Assembly: GCF_000208745.1 (NCBI RefSeq)
Contig: NC_030851.1
Location: 4,625,956-4,689,955, forward strand
Direction of reading: 5' to 3'
From: Theobroma cacao
Taxonomy: Eukaryota; Streptophyta; Magnoliopsida; Malvales; Malvaceae
Length of the DNA: 64,000 nt
Every line of letters begins with the position of its first letter. Within the stretch, counting starts at the first letter, position 1. Below are positions 44,841-55,550 of this stretch, piece after piece. The position numbers were made by a program, and so were the translations under genes. Below the pieces are notes generated by a model. The model searched no databases, was not told the DNA's origin, and was given only the letters and a program-made list of their open reading frames with translations.

Positions 44841-46849
44841 GTTGCTGATGTATATACAAACCTGCTAATAAAGCACTAGATTCGGCTTGTTGTAATTTAT
44901 CATGCTATGGAACCTTGATATCAGAATAAAAATATTTCTTCTCAACCCAAGATTACTTTCATGTTGTGTAATCCAGGCTTCCATGGATGACTCTGTGTGT
45001 TCAACTTGAATGCTAACATTACTAATACATTAGATAAAACTGCATGGGAACCACCGAATTTGGGAGAGTTCCTTGCCATATAGACTTCTTTCTGAATATG
45101 AATATATATATATATATATATTTGAAAATTCATAGTATATTGAATGCAACAAGAAGATTCATGTCTGTTACTTTCTGAAATTGAGAATAACAGCGCAGAA
45201 TCATCTCCAAAAGTATCTCCTACAGGACTATACAATAGATCAGGTACTGTAAGAAACGTGTACGCAAAAACAATACCCAGCAACCCCCCTGCAACATGAG
45301 GCATTCATCTCACCTCCATTCCCCAATTACAAAAAATCACACAGTTCAACCAATTTACAAGGCATAAACTTGCCCAACATTCAGAACACAGAAATAAAAG
45401 CAGGAAGGCTGCTTTTGGCCAATTGCAAAGATCATCCAGCATGAAACTTCCACAAGGCACACATCCAATCTCTCAACCATACAAGTTCAGTGATTCAGCA
45501 AATTTAACCTTGGTAACACCCAGGGGCAGAGTCAAAATTTTTTCTTAATGGTGTTATAACTAAAACAATAATAATTAAATTTTTTTTCTCAATTCATGAT
45601 CTATTGAGAAAGTACTTGATCAAATTCAACACAATCTAACTTAGAACATTATTAAGTACCATCAGTAGTAGAAACTTAGATCAAACTCATTACGACTTTA
45701 CTTAGAACATTGTTGAGTACCATCATTAATAGAATTATGTTGTTGTTTAGGACTTAAGTCTTGTGAGATAATTTATTATATTTTAAAACATCTTTTCATG
45801 ATTTATTTATCTTTACAAAATTGTAAAAACATTAATAGGTTCATTAATGTCATTAATTACATAAAAATCTAGATTAATAGTATACTTAATATATATTTTT
45901 AGTAATTGAGTGTTGTCAGAGTAGTAGATTTTTAACAATTGATTATAAAGTGTCATCGAGCCTAAAAAGAACAAAGAGAACATACCAGACTCACTCCTGC
46001 ACTCAAAAAAAAGGCCTCTGCTCTTGAAACCCCTTAACCCTCTGCCACGCATGGATCCATGTCAATGGGTAGGGCACTCATTAATTTTGAGATATCCGAA
46101 ACCGAATTTTATTAAGTTTTAAAAAATCCGAATCTTATAATTATTCAGATATTTATGAAATTTGTTACCCTAATTTGAACTTGAATACATAATCACTATC
46201 CGATAATTATCCAAATTCATTTAAAAACCTGATTAAAAAATTTTATTAAACTCTTTATGGATATTTAATTTCCCAAACCCAAATCCAAACTCGTATTCGT
46301 ATACAATTAAATTATATTTCACAATTCACATCTGTATTTCATACAATTCACTAATAATTAAATTTTAAAAAACAAACAAACAATAAAATTACAAGTTTAC
46401 AACAATCATTATTTAATTTAAATTTATAAAAGCAAACAAACAATAATTATATTCTAATCTCACAAACAAACTTTCTTTAGATATATATATTATAAGTTTA
46501 TGTAAATAAAAGTATATATATTTATAATTTTATAATTTTATAAGTTATAATTTTTGTAACGTTAATACAAAATACAAAGTAAGTATATTTATGTTTAAAG
46601 TATAAATATAATGATAATTATATTATTTATAAATTAAAACAATATATAGAGTATATATTTTAAAGACATTACAAGCTGATAAATAATCATTCTTTCATGA
46701 ATTAATTTAATTAAATTTACAGGTTTATCCTTAATTACATAAAATTAAAAAAAATAAATTACAAAATTACTTTAATCTTACAAACTCTTTTTAAGTATAT
46801 ATATTATGATAAGTTTATATAAACAAAGATATATATACTATAACTAATA
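44841..46849. other. Intergenic between dioxygenases 1 and 2
   Basis: Long AT-rich spacer. A (TA)n run is present at about 45103-45121. From about 45522 (CAGGGGCAGAGTCAAAATTTT) to 46050 (ACCCTCTGCCACG) there is a segment with a short GGCAGAG match in inverted orientation at its ends, possibly an old DNA-transposon or MITE relic, but the match is too short to claim. No gene is supported. Confidence 0.4.
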
Positions 46850-47180
46850 ATGTTATAAGTTATAACTTCAGCTAAACTTGCATCTCCCACACCTATAGCC
46901 CTTGAGAAAATGACTTTCACCAGTCCATTATGATGCTCATTACTCCCCCAATTCCGGTCCGGGGCAGCCATTGGCTGCTCCATTAATGTCAAATTTCATC
47001 TGACCTTGGCGTGGAGTATTCCATTCGTCAACAAACCTAATGCTCTTCGCTCTGTTTAGCACTTTGCTGATGTTTGGGTTTCGGTACGTGTCCAGCGCCA
47101 CTCCAAACCCTCGAGGTCATTTCACCTTTCGCCCATGTACTAACTCCTAACTTCCGTAGCTCGAACAGTCGGTTCTCGTT
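46850..47180 (-). mobile_element. Degenerate LINE RNase H fragment
   Basis: Minus-strand translation gives broken pieces (DTYRNPNISKVL, GQMKFDINGAA, VIFSRAIGVGDASLAEV) that align with the RNase H domain of the LINE at 49.3-49.7 kb (DIYRNPRLAP, GKMKFNVDGAA, ITFSKAIGMGDASLAEV). Several stops and gaps interrupt it. It lies about 400 bp upstream of dioxygenase 2 and its ends could not be defined. Confidence 0.7.
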
Positions 47181-47423
47181 CCTGAATATGAATAAATACT
47201 TTCATTACTTGAATGGTTCAATGAAAAATGTTTTTATTTTTTATTTTAAAGAGTCAAATTTAATTCCTTTTTAGGGATTAAAAGGAAAACAAGTTTTCAA
47301 AGGTAGGTAAGTAAAATTTTATTAAATATATCATGGTGGTTTAGACTATGTACTTCCTCACGCCACGACACCCCTTATCACCTATTCACCTACCCCAAAC
47401 CAATTTTGTTTTATTAATCAGGA

Positions 47424-47441
47424 AAATTGTCCACGTTCAAT
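47424..47441 (+). promoter_or_regulatory. Shared dioxygenase promoter motif, gene 2
   Basis: AAATTGTCCACGTTCAAT, 131 bp before the start codon. It is immediately followed by the TATA box of gene 2. Confidence 0.55.
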
Positions 47442-47442
47442 G

Positions 47443-47451
47443 TATATAAAA
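47443..47451 (+). promoter_or_regulatory. TATA box of dioxygenase 2
   Basis: TATATAAAA, 104 bp before the ATG at 47555, giving an expected leader of about 75 nt. Confidence 0.65.
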
Positions 47452-47554
47452 CGAGACAGGATAAAGTTGCGGAACACTGGACTTTGTTGCAGAAAATTGA
47501 GATAGGCTGCAACTCTGTCAATTGTCTAACTACCAGCTCTGGTAAGGTATCACC

Positions 47555-50500
47555 ATGGGAGAGATTGATCCAGCTTTCATCCAGGAACCTGAACACAGAC
47601 CAAAACTAAGAAGCATCGAAGTCAATGAAATCCCAGTAATCGACCTGTCTGTTTATAACACTGGAGACACCAAACAAATTGCTTCAGAGATTGGAAATGC
47701 TTGCAAAAAATGGGGATTTTTTCAGGTGATCAATCATGGGGTGCCCTTGGAACTGCGCTGCAGGGTTGAGAAGGTGGCTAAAGCGTTCTTTGATCTGCCC
47801 ATAGAGGAAAAGAGAAAGGTTAAACGAGATGAATTGAATTTTACGGGGTACCATGATGAGGAGCATACCAAGAATGTCAGAGACTGGAAGGAGGTCTTTG
47901 ATATGTTGATCCAGGACCCAACGCTGCTCCCAGCATCGCCAGAGCCTGATGATGAGGAAATAACGACGTATACTAACAGGTGGCCTGAGTATCCCCCTGA
48001 GTTTAGGTAAAGAAACTGACCTTCAAAAGCAAAGAGTTTAAATTTTGCTCAGACTATGCATACTTAATTGTCTTTGATAGAATTTCAGATGAGAGTTTTC
48101 ACATGGAAAGTTAGCATTAGGGCTCACTTAGGATCAATATGGACATGGTATATGTTTGACAAGAACCGAGTAAGTCTTGAATTTGGCATACACTCAGGAC
48201 ACCAGAAAACCCAAAAACCATAAAGGAGGAAGAAAATAGTTCAGATCATAGAGATGCCATGCCTGTATTCTTTAAAATGGAGTCATAATGGGTTTAATTA
48301 ATTTGGGTTTTGCACGTAGTTTTTTTTTCTTAAAATTTCAGTGTATAGTAGAAGCAGAGGAAACATTCACCTCTGGAAAAGCATACAAGAAGATTTTGTC
48401 CTGACACGCTCTAGATACGAGTATAACAGTTCAAAATCAACCTATAGAAGATTCCTCTGGTGATTCAATACAAAAAGTCTGGAGATCCCTGGTTGTCCTA
48501 AGCATCTGCATAGGGTCGCCTTGACAAAAACAAAACCTTTTGCCTGACCTTATCATTTACACAAAAAATACAACATTCCCCTACCCAGTAACCAGACAAC
48601 ACATTTCCAGAAAGTAGAATTATATACATTCCCGCATCCCATCAAACAGTTTCATCATGCCCTGTACATGCTCACCGCAGACACTACACATTTTTTTTTG
48701 AAAATTAACTGATTTATTAATGAGGCCTGGGTAAGCATTCCAGCCAGGCATGGGACGATTTTTAGCCTATGAGTTTTGATGTAAAACCCACTTGCATAAA
48801 AACCTTCCCTTACAAAAATGCTAGGGCTCTGTTACACAACAAATCAGAGCAACAGCCTGCTATACAAGTCCCAAAAAAACCCCCTGATATACAGTCTCGT
48901 ATATTCTCACATCCTAGCCCCTCCCAGATTTACAGTCAAATCTAGTTGTTAATGACAAGAAAGTTTGCACAGCTATAAACATCAGTCAACATGATCAAAA
49001 CAGAATCATAAAGACAATCCTATCCAGACCAAAGCAAAAACAAAAATGGGTCAGACATGCATAGCTTTGATGGAGCCTTTTTTCGTATCTCAAAAAATCA
49101 AACCTGTTTCCTTGCTCCAGAAATCAGAGCTTTTCTTCAGTTCCACCCCACCCTCAACCGGCCTCAGTCAAAAATATTAATTGAATCCTCCTGTCTCTGA
49201 ATCCCCTCTTTTGCCAGGCAATCTGCCACTTGTTTTTTTTTTCTAAAAATGTGGTTACCCTCCCATTTCTGAATACTCTTTTTCAACCTTTCAATGTGGA
49301 GAATCCACTTCCTCATTCTTCATGGTGCTTCCCTTGGGTTGTTCACCCATTTTACTGCATTCTTAGAGTCGCTTTCAATTATCAACTCATGTGTTGTAAC
49401 CCATTTAGAAACTGAAAAAATCAAAAAGGCCTCTCTAATTGCTCTAACCTCTGCTAAGCTTGCATCCCCCATTCCAATAGCCTTGGAAAATGTAATTTTG
49501 AAGCTTCCATTTTCGTCTCTTAGAACTCCTCCAATCTCGGTCTCCCCTGGACTCCTTTTTGCAGCTCCATCAACATTAAATTTCATCTTTCCTTGGCTTG
49601 GCTTAACCCACTCCTCCACCTGCCTGCTATTTGTTGTTTTAATCATTCTAGGCGCAAGTCTTGGGTTTCTGTAGATGTCCAGCACAGCACTATAGGCATA
49701 AAGCCGCTTTGCTTTTGCCCATGTAGCAACTCTCAGCTTACTAATTTCATAAACTTATTCAACATCCCATACTTTTCCTCGGAAGACCATGTCGTTTCTG
49801 TGAAGCCATAGTGACCAAGCAGTGGCATAAAACACTAGTTTCCAGATTTTGGTTTCTCTTTTTTTAACAATCACATTATTCCACATAGAGAAGAAACTAA
49901 AAATATTATTAGGAACAGCCCACTGGACCTCCCAATCACCACTCCATTTCATCCATAGGTTCCATGATTCAGGGCAATGAATAAAAAGATGACTAACCGT
50001 TTCTTCTTGTTTATGACATAAAGCACACCTTGCTGCATCGACGGATAAAAGCCCTCTTCGAACCAGCTCATGCTTGACAGTGACTCTTTCATGAAGTAGC
50101 TGCCAACAGAAGACTTCAATTCTAAATGGTGCCAACTTTGTCTAAACCTCTTTCCATCCTTCCCTGCTGCTGCCATCAGAATGCATCAACTCTTTGCAAA
50201 AAGCTTTCACTGTGTAATTACCCGAGGCAGACCTCTTCCACAGGAGCTTGTCCTCCATCTCTTTGTTTAAATGGTATTCCTCCACTATGGCTCTAAATTG
50301 ACTCCATCGTTGTTCTTCCCAACCGAAAGGCATTCTTCTAAGTTCAACATCCCGTCTCCATAGGTCATGCTCCCAATGCCCAAATTCATTGATGCAACCA
50401 TTTTTATTCCGAGCTAGAGCATAAATCCTTGGAAACCGATCTTTGAGGTTATCCCCCTCCATCCATCTGTCTATCCAAAATCTAATATTCTCACCATTTC

Positions 50501-52040
50501 CAACAGCCTCTCAACCTGTAAAAATTACTCACTAGTGGTATAAAGGGGTTTAATAATATTCTTCCTAGTGGTGGAACACATCCTATTTGTGTTTATGTCT
50601 GGTAAGAGGCTGGTAGGATCACTCCCATTTTTCTCAACTATCACTTTTCTCCACAAGCTACTTTTATCGTTCCCCGTATCTCCATATCCATTTGTTAAGC
50701 ATCGCCCTATTTTTAATCTCTAAGTCTATAATCCCCAACCCTCCGTCTTCTGCAGACACTACACATACACATACCGTACAGAAAGCCTCCACCATCAAGA
50801 GACAAACCTCATCATGGCCTTTGGGCACCTGTTCATGAGTAAAACACATCCAATAGCAGAACATACATGCACTTACATGTTTTTCCTGGACATTGATAAA
50901 GTCCTCAGTGCGTTGCACGCTGTTTTTGCGAGGCTATCAGCCAACTGGTTATTCTCTCTAAAGATGTGTTTCAGCTCCCAGCTTTTGACATCCTTTTTCT
51001 GTCTCTCTATCTGGAGAATCCACTTCCTTAACCTCCACAGGGCCCCAGTTGGCTGATTCACCCACTTAACACCGTTTCTTGAATTGCTTTCAATGGTCAA
51101 GGTGTGGGAATGGCCCCAAATGGATGCAATGAACAGAAAAAAAAGCCTCCGTTATGGCTCTCACCTCCGCTAGATTTGAATCTCCTATCCCAATTGCTTT
51201 CGAAAAAACAATTTTGATGTGGCCATTTTCATCCCTCATCACCCCTCGATCACAGCGTCGGGTTTTGCACTTAGTTTATGCAATTGTTTGTGTATGTAGG
51301 GAGACATGCCAGGAGTATGCTCGAGAGGTGGAAAAACTAGCTTTCAAGTTGTTGGAACTCATCTCTCTGAGCTTAGGCTCGCCTGCTAATCGGTTGGGTG
51401 ACTACTTCAAACACCAGACTGGTATGCTGAGGCTTAATTACTATCCTCCTTGCCCTTCCCCTGAGCTAGCACTTGGAGTTGGTCGACATAGGGATGGAGG
51501 TGCCTTGACCGTCCTTGCTCAGGATGACGTCGGAGGGTTACAGATTAAGGAGCAGTCAAGTGGGGAGTGGATTCCTGTTAAACCAATACCAAATGCCTAT
51601 ATCATCAACATTGCTGATAGTCTTCAGGTACCATGGTTTTTGGCATTGTTAGACAAGTTCCTTATGCTTAAATATACCTACCACCAAGGCACCCGAACAT
51701 TTGGCTTAATCATTGGCTTATGATCCCCTGCTATTTTTTTATGCCTGCAACGAAGAGCCTAACAAATGATGTTTTGCAGGTTTGGAGTAATGATCTTTAT
51801 GTGAGTGCAGAGCACAGAGTGGTGGTGAATTCCGAAAGGGAAAGATTTTCTATTCCATTCTTCTTCTTCCCTTCTCACTATGTCACAGTGAAGCCTCTAG
51901 AGGAGCTAGTGAATGAGCAAAATCCAGCAAAGTATGAAGAGTATAACTGGGGAAAATATTATGTCAATAGAACCGGCAGTAACTATAAGAAACTTGAAGC
52001 TGAAAACATTCAAATTCATCATTTCAAGAGGTCTGATTGA
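47555..52040 (+). CDS. 2-oxoglutarate/Fe(II)-dependent dioxygenase 2 (DOXC class)
   Basis: Exons 47555-48006, 51300-51627 and 51780-52040 have exactly the lengths of gene 1 (452, 328 and 261 nt) and encode 346 aa. Motifs: IPVIDLS, ACKKWGFFQVINHGVPLE, HTKNVRDWKEVFDM, NYYPPCPSP, His214-x-Asp216 (GRHRDGG), His272 (AEHRVVV), Arg282-x-Ser284 (ERFSIP). The coding sequence is intact with no stops. Intron 1 is 3.3 kb because of two antisense LINE insertions; without them it would be about 0.3 kb, like its paralogs. Splice sites flanking the insertions are normal, so expression is plausible but may be lowered or silenced by the insertions. The substrate is unknown. Confidence 0.9.
48305..48322. repeat. 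Target-site duplication of outer LINE, left copy
   Basis: GGGTTTTGCACGTAGTTT. The right copy at 51260-51277 reads GGGTTTTGCACTTAGTTT, one mismatch in 18. Confidence 0.8.
48323..51259 (-). mobile_element. Outer LINE (L1-type), 5'-truncated, interrupted
   Basis: This antisense insertion in intron 1 of dioxygenase 2 is bounded by an 18-bp target-site duplication and ends in a short poly(A), seen as a T run at 48321-48328. The 5' end is truncated inside the RNase H domain: minus-strand pieces are RDENGHIKIVFSKAIGIGDS and IESNSRNGVKWVNQPTGALW, then LRKWILQIE and FRENNQLADSLAKTA. A frameshift separates the two. The element is split by a second LINE at 48692-50751; its own sequence is 50767-51259 plus 48323-48691. 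Confidence 0.8.
48692..50751 (-). mobile_element. Inner LINE (L1-type), 5'-truncated, nested
   Basis: A 2.06-kb element flanked by the perfect 15-bp duplication GCAGACACTACACAT (48677-48691 and 50752-50766), with a poly(A) tail of about nine bases at 48691-48699. Reading 5' to 3' on the minus strand: the end of the reverse transcriptase (EDGGLGIIDLEIKNRAMLNK), a zf-RVT zinc-binding domain (CWQLLHERVTVKHELVRRG, CALCHKQEETVSHLFIHCP, about 50160-49755), an RNase H domain (FNVDGAAKRSPGETEIGGVL, SLAEVRAIREAF, IIESDSKNAVKWV, about 49685-49320), and a 3' UTR. Frames are broken, so it is not mobile by itself. Confidence 0.88.
51260..51277. repeat. Target-site duplication of outer LINE, right copy
   Basis: GGGTTTTGCACTTAGTTT, the pair of 48305-48322. 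It lies only 22 bp before exon 2 of dioxygenase 2. Confidence 0.8.
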
Positions 52041-53076
52041 TTGCCGCAGTATCAGCTACTACCAGCACTTGTTTTCATATCAGCTCATGGCATAATCAAC
52101 AGAGACTTTGTATCATATATACACTAAAACATCCTTTACTATGTTTTAGCTACAAGACCCTAAGACTTAAATTAAATCAGCAATCCTGCAGGGAGCATCA
52201 TGGATCATTTTCATATTATTTAATGAATCGATGTCATTTTATGAAGGACTTGGAAGGATTCTTAATCCTTTCATTTACGGGTTTCTTCTCAACCAAATCC
52301 TCACTCATTTGCATTAAAACATGATTTGATGAATTAAATTACTTTGGGAATGAACAGAGACAAGATTGTTGAGTGGATCAGACATCATTTTATTGTTTGT
52401 CTAAGAAACCAAACAAAGAAAATATTTGATTTATTGGTTGGTACATAATTCTCTTACTTAAAAAGTAGAGTTCGAATTTCATTTTTTCGAATTATAAAAA
52501 CAAAAAACAAAAAAAAAAAACAAAGAAGTGATACAAGCCAAGAGATTGTGGATGAATTTCGGCAACCTGTCTAGTTTAGATTCAGTACAAAATTGAATTT
52601 GAGACGTTACTTACCTAGCATCTTTAGCCTGCCCCATAAACCATGTTAGTCCATTTAAAATGGGCAAATATGGCACGCCAACGACAAGTCAATAGTGACA
52701 AATACTTTTTTTTCTTCTCTTCTAAGTGGATTAATATTAGTCCAAGATGAACAAATTTAACTAGGATTAAGTCTACATCAAGATGTATATGATTGTAAAA
52801 AGTTATTTTTAATTAAAGCATTCATTTTAATAGAATATTAAAACTTGATAAAATTATTTAAACTTTTTTGTAATTTTATTAACCTAATTTTAATCAAAAA
52901 CTTCCACTGCATTGATTATTGCCTAACAGGAATCCAACAATATTCTCCTTCGGCCAAAATGTCCAACCCCACTGTCCATGCAGCTAGGCAAGCGCAAACG
53001 TCAGAGGCCACAACCTTCCCAAATAGAGTTTTGCCAATCTTGCCTTTGCCTAGTTGCCCTCCTAATTTTTCATCAA
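52041..53076. other. Intergenic between dioxygenases 2 and 3
   Basis: 3' flank of gene 2, AT-rich spacer with an A-rich run near 52498-52522, then the promoter region of gene 3. No gene is supported. Confidence 0.5.
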
Positions 53077-53094
53077 AAACTGTCCAGGTTCAAT
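53077..53094 (+). promoter_or_regulatory. Shared dioxygenase promoter motif, gene 3
   Basis: AAACTGTCCAGGTTCAAT, 136 bp before the start codon. It matches the motif of gene 1 at 17 of 18 positions and that of gene 2 at 16 of 18. Confidence 0.55.
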
Positions 53095-53118
53095 CTCGGT
53101 TAAACTCCAACCTTGTAC

Positions 53119-53127
53119 TATATAAAG
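53119..53127 (+). promoter_or_regulatory. TATA box of dioxygenase 3
   Basis: TATATAAAG, 94 bp before the ATG at 53213. Confidence 0.65.
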
Positions 53128-53212
53128 AACCACTCCTCTGGCTGTCACTTCCCACTGACAAAACCAATTCAATTTTCCTTTTCACTTGAACACTTGATAA
53201 CAAGAAAACGCA

Positions 53213-54932
53213 ATGGGAGAAGTTGATCCTGCTTTCATCCAAGAGCTTGAACACAGGCCTAAACTCTCGATCATTGAAGCTGAAGGAATACCCTTCATTG
53301 ATCTTTCGATGTTGAATTCACCTGATGCAGTATCAGACCCTAGCACCCTTGACAGCCTTGTTTCTGAGATAGGTAATGCATGCAAGAACTGGGGATTTTT
53401 CCAAGTGATCAACCATGGGGTACCGTTGGAGCAACGCCGGAAACTTGAGAAGGCGTCCAGGAAATTCTTTGCTCAACCATGGGAAGAGAAGGTGAAGGTG
53501 AGGAGAGATGAAGTGAAGGTTTTAGGTTATTATGACACTGAGCATACCAAGAATGTTAGAGATTGGAAAGAGGTGTTTGATTTTACTGTGCAAAATCCTA
53601 CTATAGTCCCAGCTTCAACACACCCTGATGACAAGGAAGTAGTTGAGTGGCACAATCAATGGCCTGATTATCCTCATGAACTAAGGCAATTTTAATAAAA
53701 TTCCACCTTTTTCCCACTTGATATCTTCATTATTTTGTTTGTTTTTCATTAAATTCACCAAATTTTATACCTAGTAAGTTGAAATTTTGTGGGGGTAAGA
53801 AGTTTCAACTATGAAGCTCTAATAGTTTTTGCAATTTTAATTTATGTGACAGAGAGGCATTTGAAGAATATGCAGAGGAATTAGAAAAATTAAGTTACAA
53901 GTTGATGGAACTTATTGCCTTGAGCTTAGGCTTGCCAGCGGATAGGTTCCATGGCTTCTTCAAGGACCAAACCAGCTTCATCAGGCTTAACCACTATTCA
54001 CCTTGCCCTGCTCCTGACCTAGCTCTAGGCGTTGGCCGACACAAGGATGCTGGTGCCTTGACCATTCTTGCTCAAGATGATGTAGGAGGACTGCAAGTGA
54101 AGCGAAAATCAGACGGAGAGTGGATCCGCGTCAAGCCTACCCCGGATGCTTTTATCATTAATGTTGGTGACATTATTCAGGTAATGTTTTGGAACTCAAG
54201 TTAACATGGCCAAGTACAGATAATATAATTCTTTAGTTGTTAATCATATATATGAACCAAGCAAAGAGCTCAATGTCTGCACGGCGCACAAAATAGCAAA
54301 TGTTGGAAAGTATTTAGAGAATTAGTTTCGGAACTTTTCATGATAGTATTTGGCTGATGGATTGCTACTCCAATAAGTAACCATATTAGAAAATTATGCA
54401 TCCAGGTTTTGCCTAACCACTTAACAACTAATGTATGAAATTATATCTTGAAACTTGTAAGTTATAAGCAGGGCTTATAGCCTGTTGGTTCCATGTATGC
54501 ACCTTGGAGGCCTAATCTGATGAGTGATGGCTGTAATTTTAAATGGTTCTTTTTCAACTTCTGACCAGAGACGTACTCTGTAGTAATATAGAAAATTAGT
54601 TGCGGCCTGGTCACTAATTCAAAACGAATGAGCAGGTTTGGAGCAATGAGACTTATGAGAGTGTAGAGCACAGGGTCATGGTGAATTCCGAGAGGGAAAG
54701 GTTTTCTATTCCATTCTTCTTCAATCCGGCTCATTACACCATAGTGATGCCCTCAGAGGAGCTGACAAGTGAGAAAAATCCCCCCAGATATAGGCCGTAC
54801 AATTGGGGAAAATTTCTCATCACTAGAAAGGGAAGTAATTTCAAGAAGCTTGACGTCAAAAACATCCAAATCCAGCACTTCAGGATATCAGAGTTAGCAG
54901 ATCATCTAGATGGAGCACTATCTGTGATATAA
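53213..54932 (+). CDS. 2-oxoglutarate/Fe(II)-dependent dioxygenase 3 (DOXC class)
   Basis: Exons 53213-53685, 53853-54180 and 54636-54932 encode 365 aa. Compared with its two neighbours it has seven extra residues near position 40 (DAVSDPSTLDSL region) and a 12-residue C-terminal extension. Motifs: IPFIDLS, ACKNWGFFQVINHGVPLE, HTKNVRDWKEVFDF, His221-x-Asp223 (GRHKDAGAL), His279 (VEHRVMV), Arg289-x-Ser291 (ERFSIP). Exon 1 must end at 53685 to match the paralogs, which makes the donor GC (AG|GCAATT) where genes 1 and 2 have GT. Catalytic residues are complete. Substrate unknown; At3g19000/At3g19010-like (from memory). Confidence 0.88.
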
Positions 54933-55550
54933 TAAAATGGAGCATTAGCTATTGACAGCATATGCAAGTTAGCAATAATAATTTCATCCTGTAAATTTCA
55001 AGCTGTTATTGCTGAGGAGAAGACTTTGAATGCATGGTGTGGTTAATATTTCTATTATGAACCATTATGATTGACAGCAATGAAACTTCTTTATAAACAT
55101 AAGTATTTCCACTAACTTTTGATGATTCTCATATATTTTGTCAAATTGAGAGTGAAATGTTCACATGATCTCCTATGAATACTTATCAAATTGACATTCA
55201 TCCACTTAGGCGACCACAACCTCTTTCTATCAGGCAAATAATTTGGTTTCTCAGTCAAATATGGGTCCATCAGCTCAATTATTTTCCCCCAGATTTTTAA
55301 CAGTGACAAAGTCTGATAATTGGAATTATTGGAATGCTTGTAAATTGATGCTTCCAATTACTACATTAGGGTTTGCCTACGGTCCCTAGCTGAGCATTGT
55401 TTCTTAACTGATGTAAAATATGAGCCCAAATTCATAAAATAGGCTGCGGACAACCCATAAAGTAGATATCTCTGCTTATAAATTGATGAGACATATGTGC
55501 ATATCTTGGGGAAATACAAAACCACAGAAATTAAAAAGGACAAAAAAAAA
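54933..55550. other. Intergenic
   Basis: 3' flank of dioxygenase 3 and upstream sequence of the methylesterase pseudogene. No other feature is seen. Confidence 0.5.

Noticed and set aside
45522..46050. MITE-like element with GGCAGAG ends
   Set aside because: Inverted match is only about 7 bp and no flanking duplication was found.
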